In this document: positions 34,328 through 43,035 of the stretch, piece by piece
Position numbering within the stretch: the first letter of the stretch is position 1
Layout of the letters: every line of letters begins with the position of its first letter
Source: Natrialba aegyptia DSM 13077
GTDB taxonomy: Archaea > Halobacteriota > Halobacteria > Halobacteriales > Natrialbaceae
Assembly: GCF_000337535.1 (NCBI RefSeq)
Contig: NZ_AOIP01000008.1
Span: 37,557-101,556 of the forward strand
Direction of reading: 5' to 3'
DNA length: 64,000 nucleotides
Notes under the pieces: model-generated
Database searches by the model: none
Seen by the model: the letters and a program-made list of their open reading frames with translations, nothing else
What the model was told of the DNA's origin: nothing
Made by a program: the position numbers and the translations under genes

Positions 34328-35371
34328 GTGGCGGCTAAACGAGTTCTCGTACCGCTGTCGGACACGGTGACCGTTCGACAGACGGTCGGGTACGCCGTCC
34401 GAGCCGCACTCGAGGAGACCGATACGGTCGAGTTCCATCTCGTTGCTGCCCTCCCCTACGATGCAGCGGTCCCGGAGGGGCGCTCGCTAACCGAGGACGC
34501 CGAACAGTTGCTCACCCGCACCGAAAACTGGGTCGAGGAAGACGTAGACGACACGGACGCGACGGTCGAGATCGAAACCGCCGTGGTCGGGACGAACGAG
34601 TATCTCTTCGGGCCGCGCGACTTTGCGGAGGTATTCGAGGCGTATGCGACGAGCCACGATATCGACCGGATCGTTCTCGACCCGGAGTACCAGCCGGGAC
34701 AGACGGCACAGCTAATTCAACCTCTCGAACGTGAATTCGACGCCCTCGGTCTCCCCTACGAGGAGGCACCCGTCGACCGCCCCGCCCGTCACGAACGTCT
34801 GATCGGCGGCGGGACCGAACGGTTCGACCAACTGTTTGCAACGTTTTGGATCTCCTACGGATTCTATCTCATCCTCGGCGATCCAACCTACCCATTCGAC
34901 CTCGTCACCGGCGCTGCGGTCGCCGGTATCGTCTCGATTTCGCTCGCGTACGTCACCTTTACCTTTCCACTCGGCCGGCTCCGGTCGCCGCTGCGGACCG
35001 TCCGGTTCGCCCTGTACATCCCGTATCTCCTCTATGAAATCGTCAAGGCGAACCTCGCCATCTCGGTCGTGATCCTCCGGCCGTCGATGCCGATCGAACC
35101 CGTCCTCACCCGGGTCAACGCACGCGTCAGGGGCGGCCTTCCACTGCTCGCGCTCGCAAACAGCATCACGCTCACCCCGGGCACGCTGACGGTTCGCGCC
35201 GACGACCAGCGACTGATCGTCCACACGCTCATCCCCGGCGCTCGAGACGACCTCTTCGACGGCGCGCTCGAACGCGCCGTCAGATTCGTCTTTCACGGCC
35301 GCTCCGGGGCGCGCATCCCCACCCCGCGCGAACGTGACGATACCGAGATCATCGGTGGTGACGACGTGTGA
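34328..35371 (+). CDS. UspA-like/MnhE fusion, Mrp cation-proton antiporter subunit E
   Basis: 347 residues. Residues 1-160 are a universal-stress-protein-like alpha/beta domain (KRVLVPLSDTVTVRQTVGYA start, DIDRIVLDPEY strand); residues about 170-330 are MnhE, with the membrane part FATFWISYGFYLILGD, then TVRFALYIPYLLYEIVKANLAISVVILRP and LANSITLTPGTLTV. Mnh/Mrp complexes exchange Na+ for H+ across the membrane. It starts with GTG and the next gene's GTG overlaps its stop by four bases. The nucleotide-binding status of the UspA part is uncertain. Confidence 0.93.
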   Translation: MAAKRVLVPLSDTVTVRQTVGYAVRAALEETDTVEFHLVAALPYDAAVPEGRSLTEDAEQLLTRTENWVEEDVDDTDATVEIETAVVGTNEYLFGPRDFAEVFEAYATSHDIDRIVLDPEYQPGQTAQLIQPLEREFDALGLPYEEAPVDRPARHERLIGGGTERFDQLFATFWISYGFYLILGDPTYPFDLVTGAAVAGIVSISLAYVTFTFPLGRLRSPLRTVRFALYIPYLLYEIVKANLAISVVILRPSMPIEPVLTRVNARVRGGLPLLALANSITLTPGTLTVRADDQRLIVHTLIPGARDDLFDGALERAVRFVFHGRSGARIPTPRERDDTEIIGGDDV

Positions 35372-35685
35372 GCCCCGCGCTGTCTCCGGCGGCGCTTCCG
35401 ACCCCCGAGAACCTGGCGCTCACTGAACTGTTCGTCCCGGCAGCCGCGCTGTTCGTCGTCCTGGCCATCATGCTGTTCTACCGCGCCGTCGCCGGGCCGA
35501 CGACGCAGGATCGGCTCCTCGCGGTGAACGTCCTCGGGACGAACACGGTGGTGATCCTCGCGTTGCTCTCGGTCGGCCTCGACGAACCGTGGTTTCTCGA
35601 CGTGGCCCTAGTCTACGCGCTGTTGAACTTCCTGATGGCGATCGCCATCTCGAAGTTCACCGTCGAACGGGGTGGGGTCCTGTGA
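35368..35685 (+). CDS. mnhF: Mrp antiporter subunit F
   Basis: 105 residues, three hydrophobic helices: LFVVLAIMLFYRAVAGPTTQDRLLAVNVLGTN is the MnhF core including the conserved GPT-x-DR motif. It starts at GTG overlapping the preceding stop (GTGA) and its own TGA overlaps the next GTG, so it is translationally coupled on both sides. Small subunit of the antiporter complex. Confidence 0.93.
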   Translation: MSPALSPAALPTPENLALTELFVPAAALFVVLAIMLFYRAVAGPTTQDRLLAVNVLGTNTVVILALLSVGLDEPWFLDVALVYALLNFLMAIAISKFTVERGGVL

Positions 35686-36080
35686 TCGACCAGCTCCAGT
35701 TCTGGGCGGTCTTGCTCTGTCTCGCCTTCGGGCTGTTCTTTACGTTCGTCTCCACCGTGGGCGTGCTCCGCCTGCCGGACGTCTACTCGCGAGCACACAC
35801 CGCCTCACAGACGGACACGCTCGGCGCGGGGCTCTCGCTGGCTGCCGTTGCACTCGCGCTCGGCTGGGAGAGCACGACGATTTACACCGTCCTGTTGCTG
35901 TTCTTCGTGTTCCTCACCAATCCGACGGCTGCACACGCGATCGCGCGCTCGGCCGCCGAATCCGGCATCACGCCGCTGACGGCCGAAGATGAACTCGAGT
36001 CCGAGACGCCCGACGACGGGACATCCGCTCCAGGCGACACCGCCGTCAACGCCGGCGAGGAGGGGGGTGACCACGCATGA
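35682..36080 (+). CDS. mnhG: Mrp antiporter subunit G
   Basis: 132 residues. MnhG pattern: three helices with TFVSTVGVLRLPDVYSRAHTASQTDTLGAGL near residue 22 (family GLxRLPDxYTRxHAAT). A 35-residue acidic C-terminal tail extends past the family core. GTG start at 35682 overlaps the mnhF stop by four bases; the longer upstream frame is a shadow. The tail's end overlaps the next ATG by four bases. Confidence 0.93.
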   Translation: MIDQLQFWAVLLCLAFGLFFTFVSTVGVLRLPDVYSRAHTASQTDTLGAGLSLAAVALALGWESTTIYTVLLLFFVFLTNPTAAHAIARSAAESGITPLTAEDELESETPDDGTSAPGDTAVNAGEEGGDHA

Positions 36081-36628
36081 GCGCCCTTGCGTACACGCTT
36101 GCCATCTTCATCCTCCTGACCGCCATTGCGACGGCGCTGTTCAGGGACGTTCTCTCGGCAATCGTCGTCTTCGGTGCATACAGCCTTGGGATGGCCATTC
36201 TCTATACGTTCCTGCTCGCCCCGGACGTTGCCATGACCGAGGCCGCGATCAGCGCCGGCGTGACGACGATCCTGCTCCTGTTGACGATTTCGCGGACCAC
36301 GCGACCGTCGACGGACCGGATCTTCGAACGGGTCAACGTTCCCGCCGTCGTCGTCGTCGGTGCGTTCGTCACGGTTCTCGGAACGCTCGTCCTGCCGGAG
36401 ATGTACGCAGTCGGCGATCAGACGGCACCGATCTGGGGCTGGCCGGGTCTCGACATCTCCCCCTCCGTCTACTACCTCGAGAACACGGTCGCCGACACGC
36501 ACGCTCACAACGCCGTCTCAGCCGTTCTCGCATCCTACCGCGGATTCGACACGTTCGGCGAGGCGATCGTCATCTTTGCCGCCGCAATTGCGGTTCTCAT
36601 CGTATTGAAACGGGAGGTGTTCACGTAA
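36077..36628 (+). CDS. Mrp antiporter subunit, DUF4040 plus MbhE-like domains (split MnhA C-terminus)
   Basis: 183 residues. The first 75 correspond to DUF4040/MbhD (DVLSAIVVFGAYSLGMAILYTFLLAPDVAMTEAAISAGVTT, with the conserved PDVA-TEA segment), and the last 110 to MbhE/MnhB-N-terminal sequence (VSAVLASYRGFDTFGEAIVIFAAAIAVLIVL). In bacteria both are fused at the end of MnhA; here they are a separate protein. ATG overlaps mnhG by four bases, and its stop overlaps the next start by one. Confidence 0.88.
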   Translation: MSALAYTLAIFILLTAIATALFRDVLSAIVVFGAYSLGMAILYTFLLAPDVAMTEAAISAGVTTILLLLTISRTTRPSTDRIFERVNVPAVVVVGAFVTVLGTLVLPEMYAVGDQTAPIWGWPGLDISPSVYYLENTVADTHAHNAVSAVLASYRGFDTFGEAIVIFAAAIAVLIVLKREVFT

Positions 36629-37131
36629 TGTCACGATCAGAAACCCAGTCCGATACCTACTCGGAGAGCCACGTCATCCTGACATCGGTCAGGATTCTCG
36701 CCCCGTTTACGCTTACCTACGGGCTGTTCCTGGCTCTCCACGGGACAGACACTCCCGGCGGGAGTTTCCAGGGTGGCGCGATCATCGGTGTCACCGTCTT
36801 GATGCTCGCGTTCGCCTTCGGGATCGAACCGACCCGCAGATGGCTCAAAAACTCATTCATCACCGGGCTCGTTACCGGTGGCGTCGTCATCTTCGCTGCG
36901 ACCGGTCTCGCAACGATAGCCCTCGGCGGCGCGTTCCTCGAGTTCGACGCGTTTACCGACGCCTTCGGCCTCTCTCACCACTGGGGGATGGAAGCCATCG
37001 AAGTCGGCGGCGTTGCGCTGATCGTCTCCGGGGTCGTCGTGACCCTCTTCTTCGCGATGGCGGCGGGCTTTACGCCCGAACGCTACAACGCCGTCCAGGA
37101 GGACGGTGCCGAGGTGAGCGACGATGATTGA
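36628..37131 (+). CDS. mnhB: Mrp antiporter subunit B
   Basis: 167 residues with four hydrophobic helices. MnhB features: ILAPFTLTYGLFLALHGTDTPGGSFQGGAIIGVTVLMLAFAFG near residue 22 (family GH-xPGGGFqgG). An Asp-rich C-terminal end overlaps mnhC by eight bases. ATG 36628 shares one base with the preceding TAA. Confidence 0.92.
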   Translation: MSRSETQSDTYSESHVILTSVRILAPFTLTYGLFLALHGTDTPGGSFQGGAIIGVTVLMLAFAFGIEPTRRWLKNSFITGLVTGGVVIFAATGLATIALGGAFLEFDAFTDAFGLSHHWGMEAIEVGGVALIVSGVVVTLFFAMAAGFTPERYNAVQEDGAEVSDDD

Positions 37132-37501
37132 CACTGCCCTCGACATCCTCGCCTCTCGCTACGCCTACGCCCTGCTGTTCGTCCTCCTCGGGACCGGGCT
37201 ATACATGGTGATCGCCAACGAGAACCTCGTCAAGAAGCTGATCGGCGTCAACCTCTTTCAGTCCGCGATTTTCCTGTTCTTCATCGCGATGGCCTACGTC
37301 GACGGCCGCGCCCCGATCATCAAGGGCAAATCACACGGCGTCGGCGAAATTGCGAGCCCGCTGCCACAGGTGATCGTCCTGACCGCCATCGTCGTCGGCA
37401 TCGCGCTGACGGCGGTCGGGCTCGCGCTAATCATCCGGATCTACGCGGAGTACGGCACGCTTCGCGAGGACACCCTTCGGGAGGTGCGCGCCGATGAGTA
37501 G
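37124..37501 (+). CDS. mnhC: Mrp antiporter subunit C (NuoK-like)
   Basis: 125 residues, three helices: YALLFVLLGTGLYMVIANENLVKKLIGVNLFQSAIFLFFIAMAYVDG, then PLPQVIVLTAIVVGIALTAVGLALIIRIYAEYGT, matching MnhC/NuoK including the conserved PLPQ-VLTAIVVG stretch. Overlaps both neighbours by eight bases. Confidence 0.93.
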   Translation: MIDTALDILASRYAYALLFVLLGTGLYMVIANENLVKKLIGVNLFQSAIFLFFIAMAYVDGRAPIIKGKSHGVGEIASPLPQVIVLTAIVVGIALTAVGLALIIRIYAEYGTLREDTLREVRADE

Positions 37502-39116
37502 CGTCGACCTCCTCCTCCCGTTGCTCGTCGCCGTCCCCATGTTGCTGTCGACGGTCCCGATCGTCCTCGGCCTCCGCTTCGACCGAACCGGCTGGTCCGT
37601 CGCCGCACTCACCACGACCGCCCTCGTCGCCGCGACGACCACCCTCGCGAGCGTCGTCTACACCGACGGCGTGGTCACCCACAGACTGGGCGGTTGGTCG
37701 CCGGCCTACGGCATCGAACTCGTCCTCGACGAGTTCTCCGCGCTGATCGCGGTGCTGGTCGCCGTCACGGCCGCCGGCGTCCTCGCGTACACCCGCGTGG
37801 GCGGGCCGCGCGGGAACACGTTCTACAGCGGCTACCTCCTGTTGACCGGCGGCCTCCTCGGGATTTCGGTCACCGGCGACGTGTTCAACCTGTTCGTCTT
37901 CCTCGAGATCGTCGGCCTCGCCACCTACGCGATGATCGCGAGCGGCGACGGGCCGGAGTCGGCGGTCGCCGCCCTGAAGTACCTCATTCTGGGTACCGTC
38001 GGCGCGTCGATGTACCTGATCGGTGTGGGGCTCATCTTCATGGCGACCGGCACGTTGAACATGGGTGTGCTTGCGGAGGTACTCCCGGCCGCCGTCGAGC
38101 GCGATCCGACCCTCGTTCGGGCCGGCTTCGCCTTCGTCTTCGTCGGCTTCTCGATGAAAGTCGCCCAGTGGCCGCTGCACACCTGGCAGCCCGACGCCTA
38201 CCAGCACGCCCCCGACGGGATAACGCCCGTCATCGCGGCGCTCGTCTCGACGGCCTACGCGTACGCGTTCGGCCGCCTGCTGTACTCCGTCTTCGGCCCC
38301 GAGTTCCTCACGTCCACGCCCTATCTGACTGAACTCGTCGTGACGGTGGGTTGCGTGAGCGTCGTCGCGGGGAGTGCACTCGCGGTGATCCAGACCGACG
38401 TGAAGCGGATGTTCGCGTTCTCTTCGGTCTCGCAGTTCGGATTGATCGTCGCCGCGTACGGGCTGGTCACGGAGTCGGCGTTCATCGGCGCGACGATTCA
38501 CCTCGTCGGTCACGCGGTGATCAAGGCCGGACTGTTCGCCGCAGCGGGCGTGATTGCCGCCAGTTACGACGCACGGACCGTCGACGAGTACGCGGGGCTC
38601 GCGGACGAGCATCCCCTCGTCGCCGGGATGATGGCGCTCTTGCTGGTCTCTCTGATCGGGATCCCACCGTCGGCCGGATTCGTCGGCAAGTGGTACATCG
38701 CGCTGGGTGCCGTCGAGGCGCAACTGTGGCCCGTTGCAGTCGTGATTCTCTTCAGCACGCTGCTGACGCTCGCCTACAGCGCGCGGTTGCTCGAGAAGAT
38801 GTACTTCACTCCCGCGACGCCGCTCGAGGCACCGCACGTCTCGGAGTCGGTCGCGACGGACGGCGGCGAGAACGAGGATGATGCCGAGACGGCCGCCGGC
38901 GCGGACGCCGCGAACGACGGCGATGCCGGAACTCGTGGCGGCACCGAAACTGCCGCTCTCGACGCGACCGCCACAAACCGCGATCGCAATACCGTCTCGT
39001 ACGGCATGCTCGCTCTGGTCGTCGCGACTGCCCTGCTTGCGATCTCGCTCGGATTCGCGGGCGGATTCCTCGCCGGCTTGCTCGATCCGTCGTTCATCAC
39101 GGAGGTGTTCAACTAG
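37494..39116 (+). CDS. mnhD: Mrp antiporter subunit D-type (NuoN/L-like), first copy
   Basis: 540 residues, about 14 hydrophobic helices. Antiporter-core motifs of the NuoL/M/N family are present: GDVFNLFVFLEIVGLATYAMIA with the conserved Glu, MKVAQWPLHTWQPDAYQHAPDGITPVIAAL (conserved Lys, Trp-Pro-His), VIQTDVKRMFAFSSVSQFG, HLVGHAVIKAGLFAAAGVI. Residues about 440-500 are an acidic/Ala/Thr low-complexity loop before the last helix. It moves the protons that drive cation exchange. Confidence 0.92.
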   Translation: MSSVDLLLPLLVAVPMLLSTVPIVLGLRFDRTGWSVAALTTTALVAATTTLASVVYTDGVVTHRLGGWSPAYGIELVLDEFSALIAVLVAVTAAGVLAYTRVGGPRGNTFYSGYLLLTGGLLGISVTGDVFNLFVFLEIVGLATYAMIASGDGPESAVAALKYLILGTVGASMYLIGVGLIFMATGTLNMGVLAEVLPAAVERDPTLVRAGFAFVFVGFSMKVAQWPLHTWQPDAYQHAPDGITPVIAALVSTAYAYAFGRLLYSVFGPEFLTSTPYLTELVVTVGCVSVVAGSALAVIQTDVKRMFAFSSVSQFGLIVAAYGLVTESAFIGATIHLVGHAVIKAGLFAAAGVIAASYDARTVDEYAGLADEHPLVAGMMALLLVSLIGIPPSAGFVGKWYIALGAVEAQLWPVAVVILFSTLLTLAYSARLLEKMYFTPATPLEAPHVSESVATDGGENEDDAETAAGADAANDGDAGTRGGTETAALDATATNRDRNTVSYGMLALVVATALLAISLGFAGGFLAGLLDPSFITEVFN

Positions 39117-41093
39117 ATGTCTGGGTCAATTCTGCCGCTCGCTGCCGTGCTCACCTCGGCAGTTGCGGTCGTCCTGATCGTCGCGTCGTATCGCCGTCCG
39201 AACATCCGCGAGGGATGGTCCGTCCTCGCGGCACTGACACAGTTCGGAATCGTCCTCAGCATGCTCCCCGGCGTCCTGGACGGAACCGTCTACGAGTGGA
39301 GTCTGCAGCAGTCACTCGGCGTCGAGTTCCTCGACGGGATCGACTTCGTCCTGCGAGCGGACCTGCTGGGAATGTTGTTCGCACTGCTCGCGAGTTTCCT
39401 CTGGATCTTCACGTCGTTCTACGCCACGGGCTACATGCGCGGGCTGGACGAGCACGACCAGACGCGGTTCTTCGCCGCGTTCGCGGCGAGTCTCTCCTCG
39501 GCGGTCGGCATCGCCTTCGCCGGGAATCTGGTGACGATATTCGTCTTCTACGAACTGCTGTCGCTCGTCACCTACCCGCTCGTCGCTCACGACGGGGACA
39601 GAGAGGCCCGGATCGCCGGCCGGAAGTACATCGCCTACACCTTCTTCGGCGGCGGCGTCATCCTTCTGGCGGGAACGGTCATGGTCTACTGGCTCACGAG
39701 CCAGACCGGCACCGCGACGACGGCCTTCGAAAGCGGCGGTATCGGTGCCCTCGCTGAAGGCGCGGCAACCGACCCCACCGCCGCCCAGATCACGTTCTAC
39801 CTCCTGATCACCGGTTTCGCCGTTAAGGCCGCGGTGATGCCGCTTCACTCCTGGCTCGCGGACGCGATGGTCGCGCCGACACCCGTCTCCGGCCTGCTGC
39901 ACGCGGTCGCGGTCGTCAAGTCCGGCGCGTTCGGTATCGCGCGCGTCATCCTCGAAGTGTACGGCCCCGAGACGATCCGGGACCTTCCGCTTTCGGTCCC
40001 CGGTATCGGCGAGGTCGGCCTGAACGTGCCGCTTGCGATACTGGCGGCGTTTACGCTGACCGCCGCGAGCATCATCGCGCTGCGGAAAGACCACCTCAAG
40101 CGCCGGCTCGCGTACTCGACGACGGCCCAACTCTCCTACATCGTCCTCGGGCTGTCGATGCTTCACCCCTACGCGATCCTCGGCGCGCTGTTTCACATCC
40201 CCGCCCACGCCTTCGCCAAACTCACCCTGTTCTTCTGCGCCGGGTCGGTCCACGTCGAGACCCACACCGACTACATCAGCGACATGGCCGGCATCGGCAA
40301 GCGCATGCCCCTGACCATGTCCGCGTTCACCATCGGCGCTGCCGGCATGGCCGGCATGCCGCTGATCGCCGGCTTCGTCAGCAAGTTCTACATGCTCCTC
40401 GGCGCCGGCTACGTCGGCGGCGAGTACTGGCTCTTCGCCGCCGCGTTGCTCCTCTCGGGCGTCCTCAACATCGCGTACTTCTGGCCCGTCGTCTACACCG
40501 CCTTCTTCGAAAGCGAGGACCGCCACGACGCCAAACCGCTCCTCGAGTTCCCCGCCGGCGGCATCCGCCAGTTCGTCGGCGATGAACTCGCGACCGACGG
40601 CGGCAAACGCGACGAGGAAACGGAACTGAACTCGGACGGCGATAGCGGTGCCGGTGCCGGTGCCGATTCTGATGCTGATTCCGAAGCCGACTACGAGTAC
40701 GCCGTCGACCGGTATCCGAGCGATGCGGACGTTCCGGGCGGCCCCGGGGGCTCATCCGCCGAGGACGATGTGGATTCGAGTGTAAAGACGGGTACGGAGA
40801 CCGCTGGTACCGGTCACGATCACGGCCACGCCGGTGCTCACGACGACCACCACGAGCACCACGGCGGGCCGCCGGCTGACGGCTGGACCCGCCATTCGCC
40901 GCTCACCGAGAGCACGTGGCTCATGCTCGGTCCGATCGCAGTCATTGCGACGGGGGCGGTCGTCCTCGGGATCATCCCCGGACACGCCGCCTTCCTCGAT
41001 CTGGCGACCGAGATCGTCACGTCGGTCTTCGACGCCGACTCACTCGAGCAGTTACGGGGCCCGCTTTCGGCGGCCCTGGAGGTGAGTTCCTGA
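39117..41093 (+). CDS. Mrp antiporter large subunit (NuoL-like), second copy, with His-rich loop
   Basis: 658 residues, starting directly after the previous stop. NuoL-type core: FAGNLVTIFVFYELLSLVTYPLVAHDGD, KAAVMPLHSWLADAMVAPTPVSGLLHAVAVVKSGAFGI, LRKDHLKRRLAYSTTAQLSYIVLGLS, HAFAKLTLFFCAGSVH. A long hydrophilic insertion at about residues 475-605 holds Ser/Asp/Gly/Ala tracts and HDHGHAGAHDDHHEHHGG, a candidate metal-binding loop. About 15 helices. Which of the three large subunits plays the MnhA role is not decidable here. Confidence 0.9.
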   Translation: MSGSILPLAAVLTSAVAVVLIVASYRRPNIREGWSVLAALTQFGIVLSMLPGVLDGTVYEWSLQQSLGVEFLDGIDFVLRADLLGMLFALLASFLWIFTSFYATGYMRGLDEHDQTRFFAAFAASLSSAVGIAFAGNLVTIFVFYELLSLVTYPLVAHDGDREARIAGRKYIAYTFFGGGVILLAGTVMVYWLTSQTGTATTAFESGGIGALAEGAATDPTAAQITFYLLITGFAVKAAVMPLHSWLADAMVAPTPVSGLLHAVAVVKSGAFGIARVILEVYGPETIRDLPLSVPGIGEVGLNVPLAILAAFTLTAASIIALRKDHLKRRLAYSTTAQLSYIVLGLSMLHPYAILGALFHIPAHAFAKLTLFFCAGSVHVETHTDYISDMAGIGKRMPLTMSAFTIGAAGMAGMPLIAGFVSKFYMLLGAGYVGGEYWLFAAALLLSGVLNIAYFWPVVYTAFFESEDRHDAKPLLEFPAGGIRQFVGDELATDGGKRDEETELNSDGDSGAGAGADSDADSEADYEYAVDRYPSDADVPGGPGGSSAEDDVDSSVKTGTETAGTGHDHGHAGAHDDHHEHHGGPPADGWTRHSPLTESTWLMLGPIAVIATGAVVLGIIPGHAAFLDLATEIVTSVFDADSLEQLRGPLSAALEVSS

Positions 41094-42916
41094 TGATCGA
41101 GTCCGAACTGCTGACGATGGCCTACCCGCCGCTGTTGGTGTTCGCCGCGGCGATACTCGTCTTGCTGTTGCCCCGCGTCGTCGGGTTCACGTTCGGCGCG
41201 CTCAGCCTCGCCGCGGTGCTCGCGATCTCGCTGGTCGTGCCCGAGGGATCGTACCTGACGGGAACCTTCCTCGGCCACTTCCAGGTCGTCCCCTTCTTCG
41301 TCGATCCGTTCTCCCGCTTCGTCGGGATCGCGCTCGGGCTTCTCGGCGTCTGCACCGTGATCTACGCCTATTCGAGCGGCGCGAGCCGCACGTTTACGGC
41401 GATCGCGCTCTCGTACGTCGCGTCCTCGATCGGGGCGGCGTTCGCGGGCGACTGGCTCGTGCTGGTGTTCATGTGGGAGATCATGGCGATCACGAGCACG
41501 GTCGTCGTCTGGTACTACGGCGGCGACGCGGTGCGGGCCGGCTACCGGTACGCGCTCTTGCACGGCACCGGCGGCGTGCTGGTGATGTTCGCCGTCGCGG
41601 CCCACTACGTGGCGACCGGGACGTTCGTCTACGACCTGAGTGCCGGACTCGCGGACGGATTGCCCCAACTACTCGCGATGCTCGGGATGGGGGTCAACGT
41701 CGCCTTCATCGGGCTGCACTACTGGCTTCCTGATACGTATCCACGGCCCAGCTTCGTCGCGTCGGCGTTCCTCGCGGCCTACACGACGAAGACGAGCGCA
41801 TTCATCCTCTATCGGGCGTTCCCCGACGACGGACACCTCTTCCTCGCGTACATGGGCGGCTTGATGTCCGTCTACGGCGCAACGTTCGCCCTGTTGCAAC
41901 ACGACATGCGAGCGCTGCTGTCCTATCACATCCAGGCACAACTCGGCTACATCGTCGCCGGGATCGGTATCGGCACGTCGATCGCAACCGCCGGCGCGAT
42001 AGGCCACCTGTTCAACAATATCCTGTTCAAGAGCCTGCTGTTCATGGCCGTCGGCGTCGTCATCTACCGAACCGGCGAGAACGATCTCTACGAACTCGGC
42101 GGTCTCTGGCGAGAGATGCCCCTGACGGCGATCGCGTTCGGCCTCGGCGCGTTCTCGATCACCGCGATTCCGGGCTTCAACGGCTACGTCAGCAAGGGGA
42201 TGCTCTTCGACGCGGCCGACCCGCACTACTTCGGCGCACCGGAGTACGAGGCGCTGTACTGGCTGTTGTACATCGGAGCGATCGGAACCCTGCTCTCGTT
42301 CATCAAACTCGGCTACTACGTCTTCTTCCACGGCGAGAGCGATATCGAGGTTCCCGACGCCAAGCCGGGCCAGGTGATCGCGATGTTCGGCCTCGGCGGC
42401 GCCTGTCTCCTCTTTGGCGTCTGGTGGCAGGGCTTCGCCGACCTGATGCCGGTGATCGAGGAGTCGACGCACACGTTCATGGCCAACGGTGCTGAGAAAC
42501 ACCTCCACCCCTACAGTCCGAGTCACCGTCAGACGGCTGCAACGCTGACCGCCATCTCGCTCGTCGCCTTCGTGATCGTCCGCAAGCCGCTCTCGAAGCT
42601 CGAGTTCACCGATCCGGGAAGCATTATCTACCCTATCGGCTACTATCTGGGTCGATGGTCGATGCTCGCGACAACGAACCTGTACGCCGCCGTCGACCGC
42701 CTCGCCGTCGCGTTCGTCAAGCGGTGGTACTGGATCGGGAACAACCCGGTCCTGGCCGTCGATGCGGCCGCCCGTCGGCTGCCGATGGTCGACGTCGCGG
42801 AGCGCCAACCAGCGGATGGTGGCCGTCCGTCGACGATTCACCTTCGAGCGGGGATTGGCACGACGATATTGCTGTTGACGCTCGCGCTAACGATCGTCAT
42901 CTGGTTGCTCGTCTGA
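41093..42916 (+). CDS. Mrp antiporter large subunit (NuoL/N-like), third copy
   Basis: 607 residues, last gene of the operon, starting with ATG that overlaps the previous TGA by one base. Core motifs: FAGDWLVLVFMWEIMAITSTVVVWYYGGD, AFIGLHYWLPDTYPRPSFVASAFLAAYTTKTSAFILYRAF, LLQHDMRALLSYHIQAQLGYIVAGI, HLFNNILFKSLLFMAVGVVIYRTG. The segment after residue 480 contains further helices and LVAFVIVRKPLSKLEFTDPG. With the preceding two it gives three antiporter-type subunits in one operon. Confidence 0.9.
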   Translation: MIESELLTMAYPPLLVFAAAILVLLLPRVVGFTFGALSLAAVLAISLVVPEGSYLTGTFLGHFQVVPFFVDPFSRFVGIALGLLGVCTVIYAYSSGASRTFTAIALSYVASSIGAAFAGDWLVLVFMWEIMAITSTVVVWYYGGDAVRAGYRYALLHGTGGVLVMFAVAAHYVATGTFVYDLSAGLADGLPQLLAMLGMGVNVAFIGLHYWLPDTYPRPSFVASAFLAAYTTKTSAFILYRAFPDDGHLFLAYMGGLMSVYGATFALLQHDMRALLSYHIQAQLGYIVAGIGIGTSIATAGAIGHLFNNILFKSLLFMAVGVVIYRTGENDLYELGGLWREMPLTAIAFGLGAFSITAIPGFNGYVSKGMLFDAADPHYFGAPEYEALYWLLYIGAIGTLLSFIKLGYYVFFHGESDIEVPDAKPGQVIAMFGLGGACLLFGVWWQGFADLMPVIEESTHTFMANGAEKHLHPYSPSHRQTAATLTAISLVAFVIVRKPLSKLEFTDPGSIIYPIGYYLGRWSMLATTNLYAAVDRLAVAFVKRWYWIGNNPVLAVDAAARRLPMVDVAERQPADGGRPSTIHLRAGIGTTILLLTLALTIVIWLLV

Positions 42917-43035
42917 GAACTCGAGTTCAGCTCGCGGCGGGATTTCGGATCGGGAACGGATGCGGGGCGGGATTTTGCTGTCGGTTCGCAACTGCGTTCG
43001 AGGAATGCCGACCGCTGGGGTAGCGAACAGGCCTG

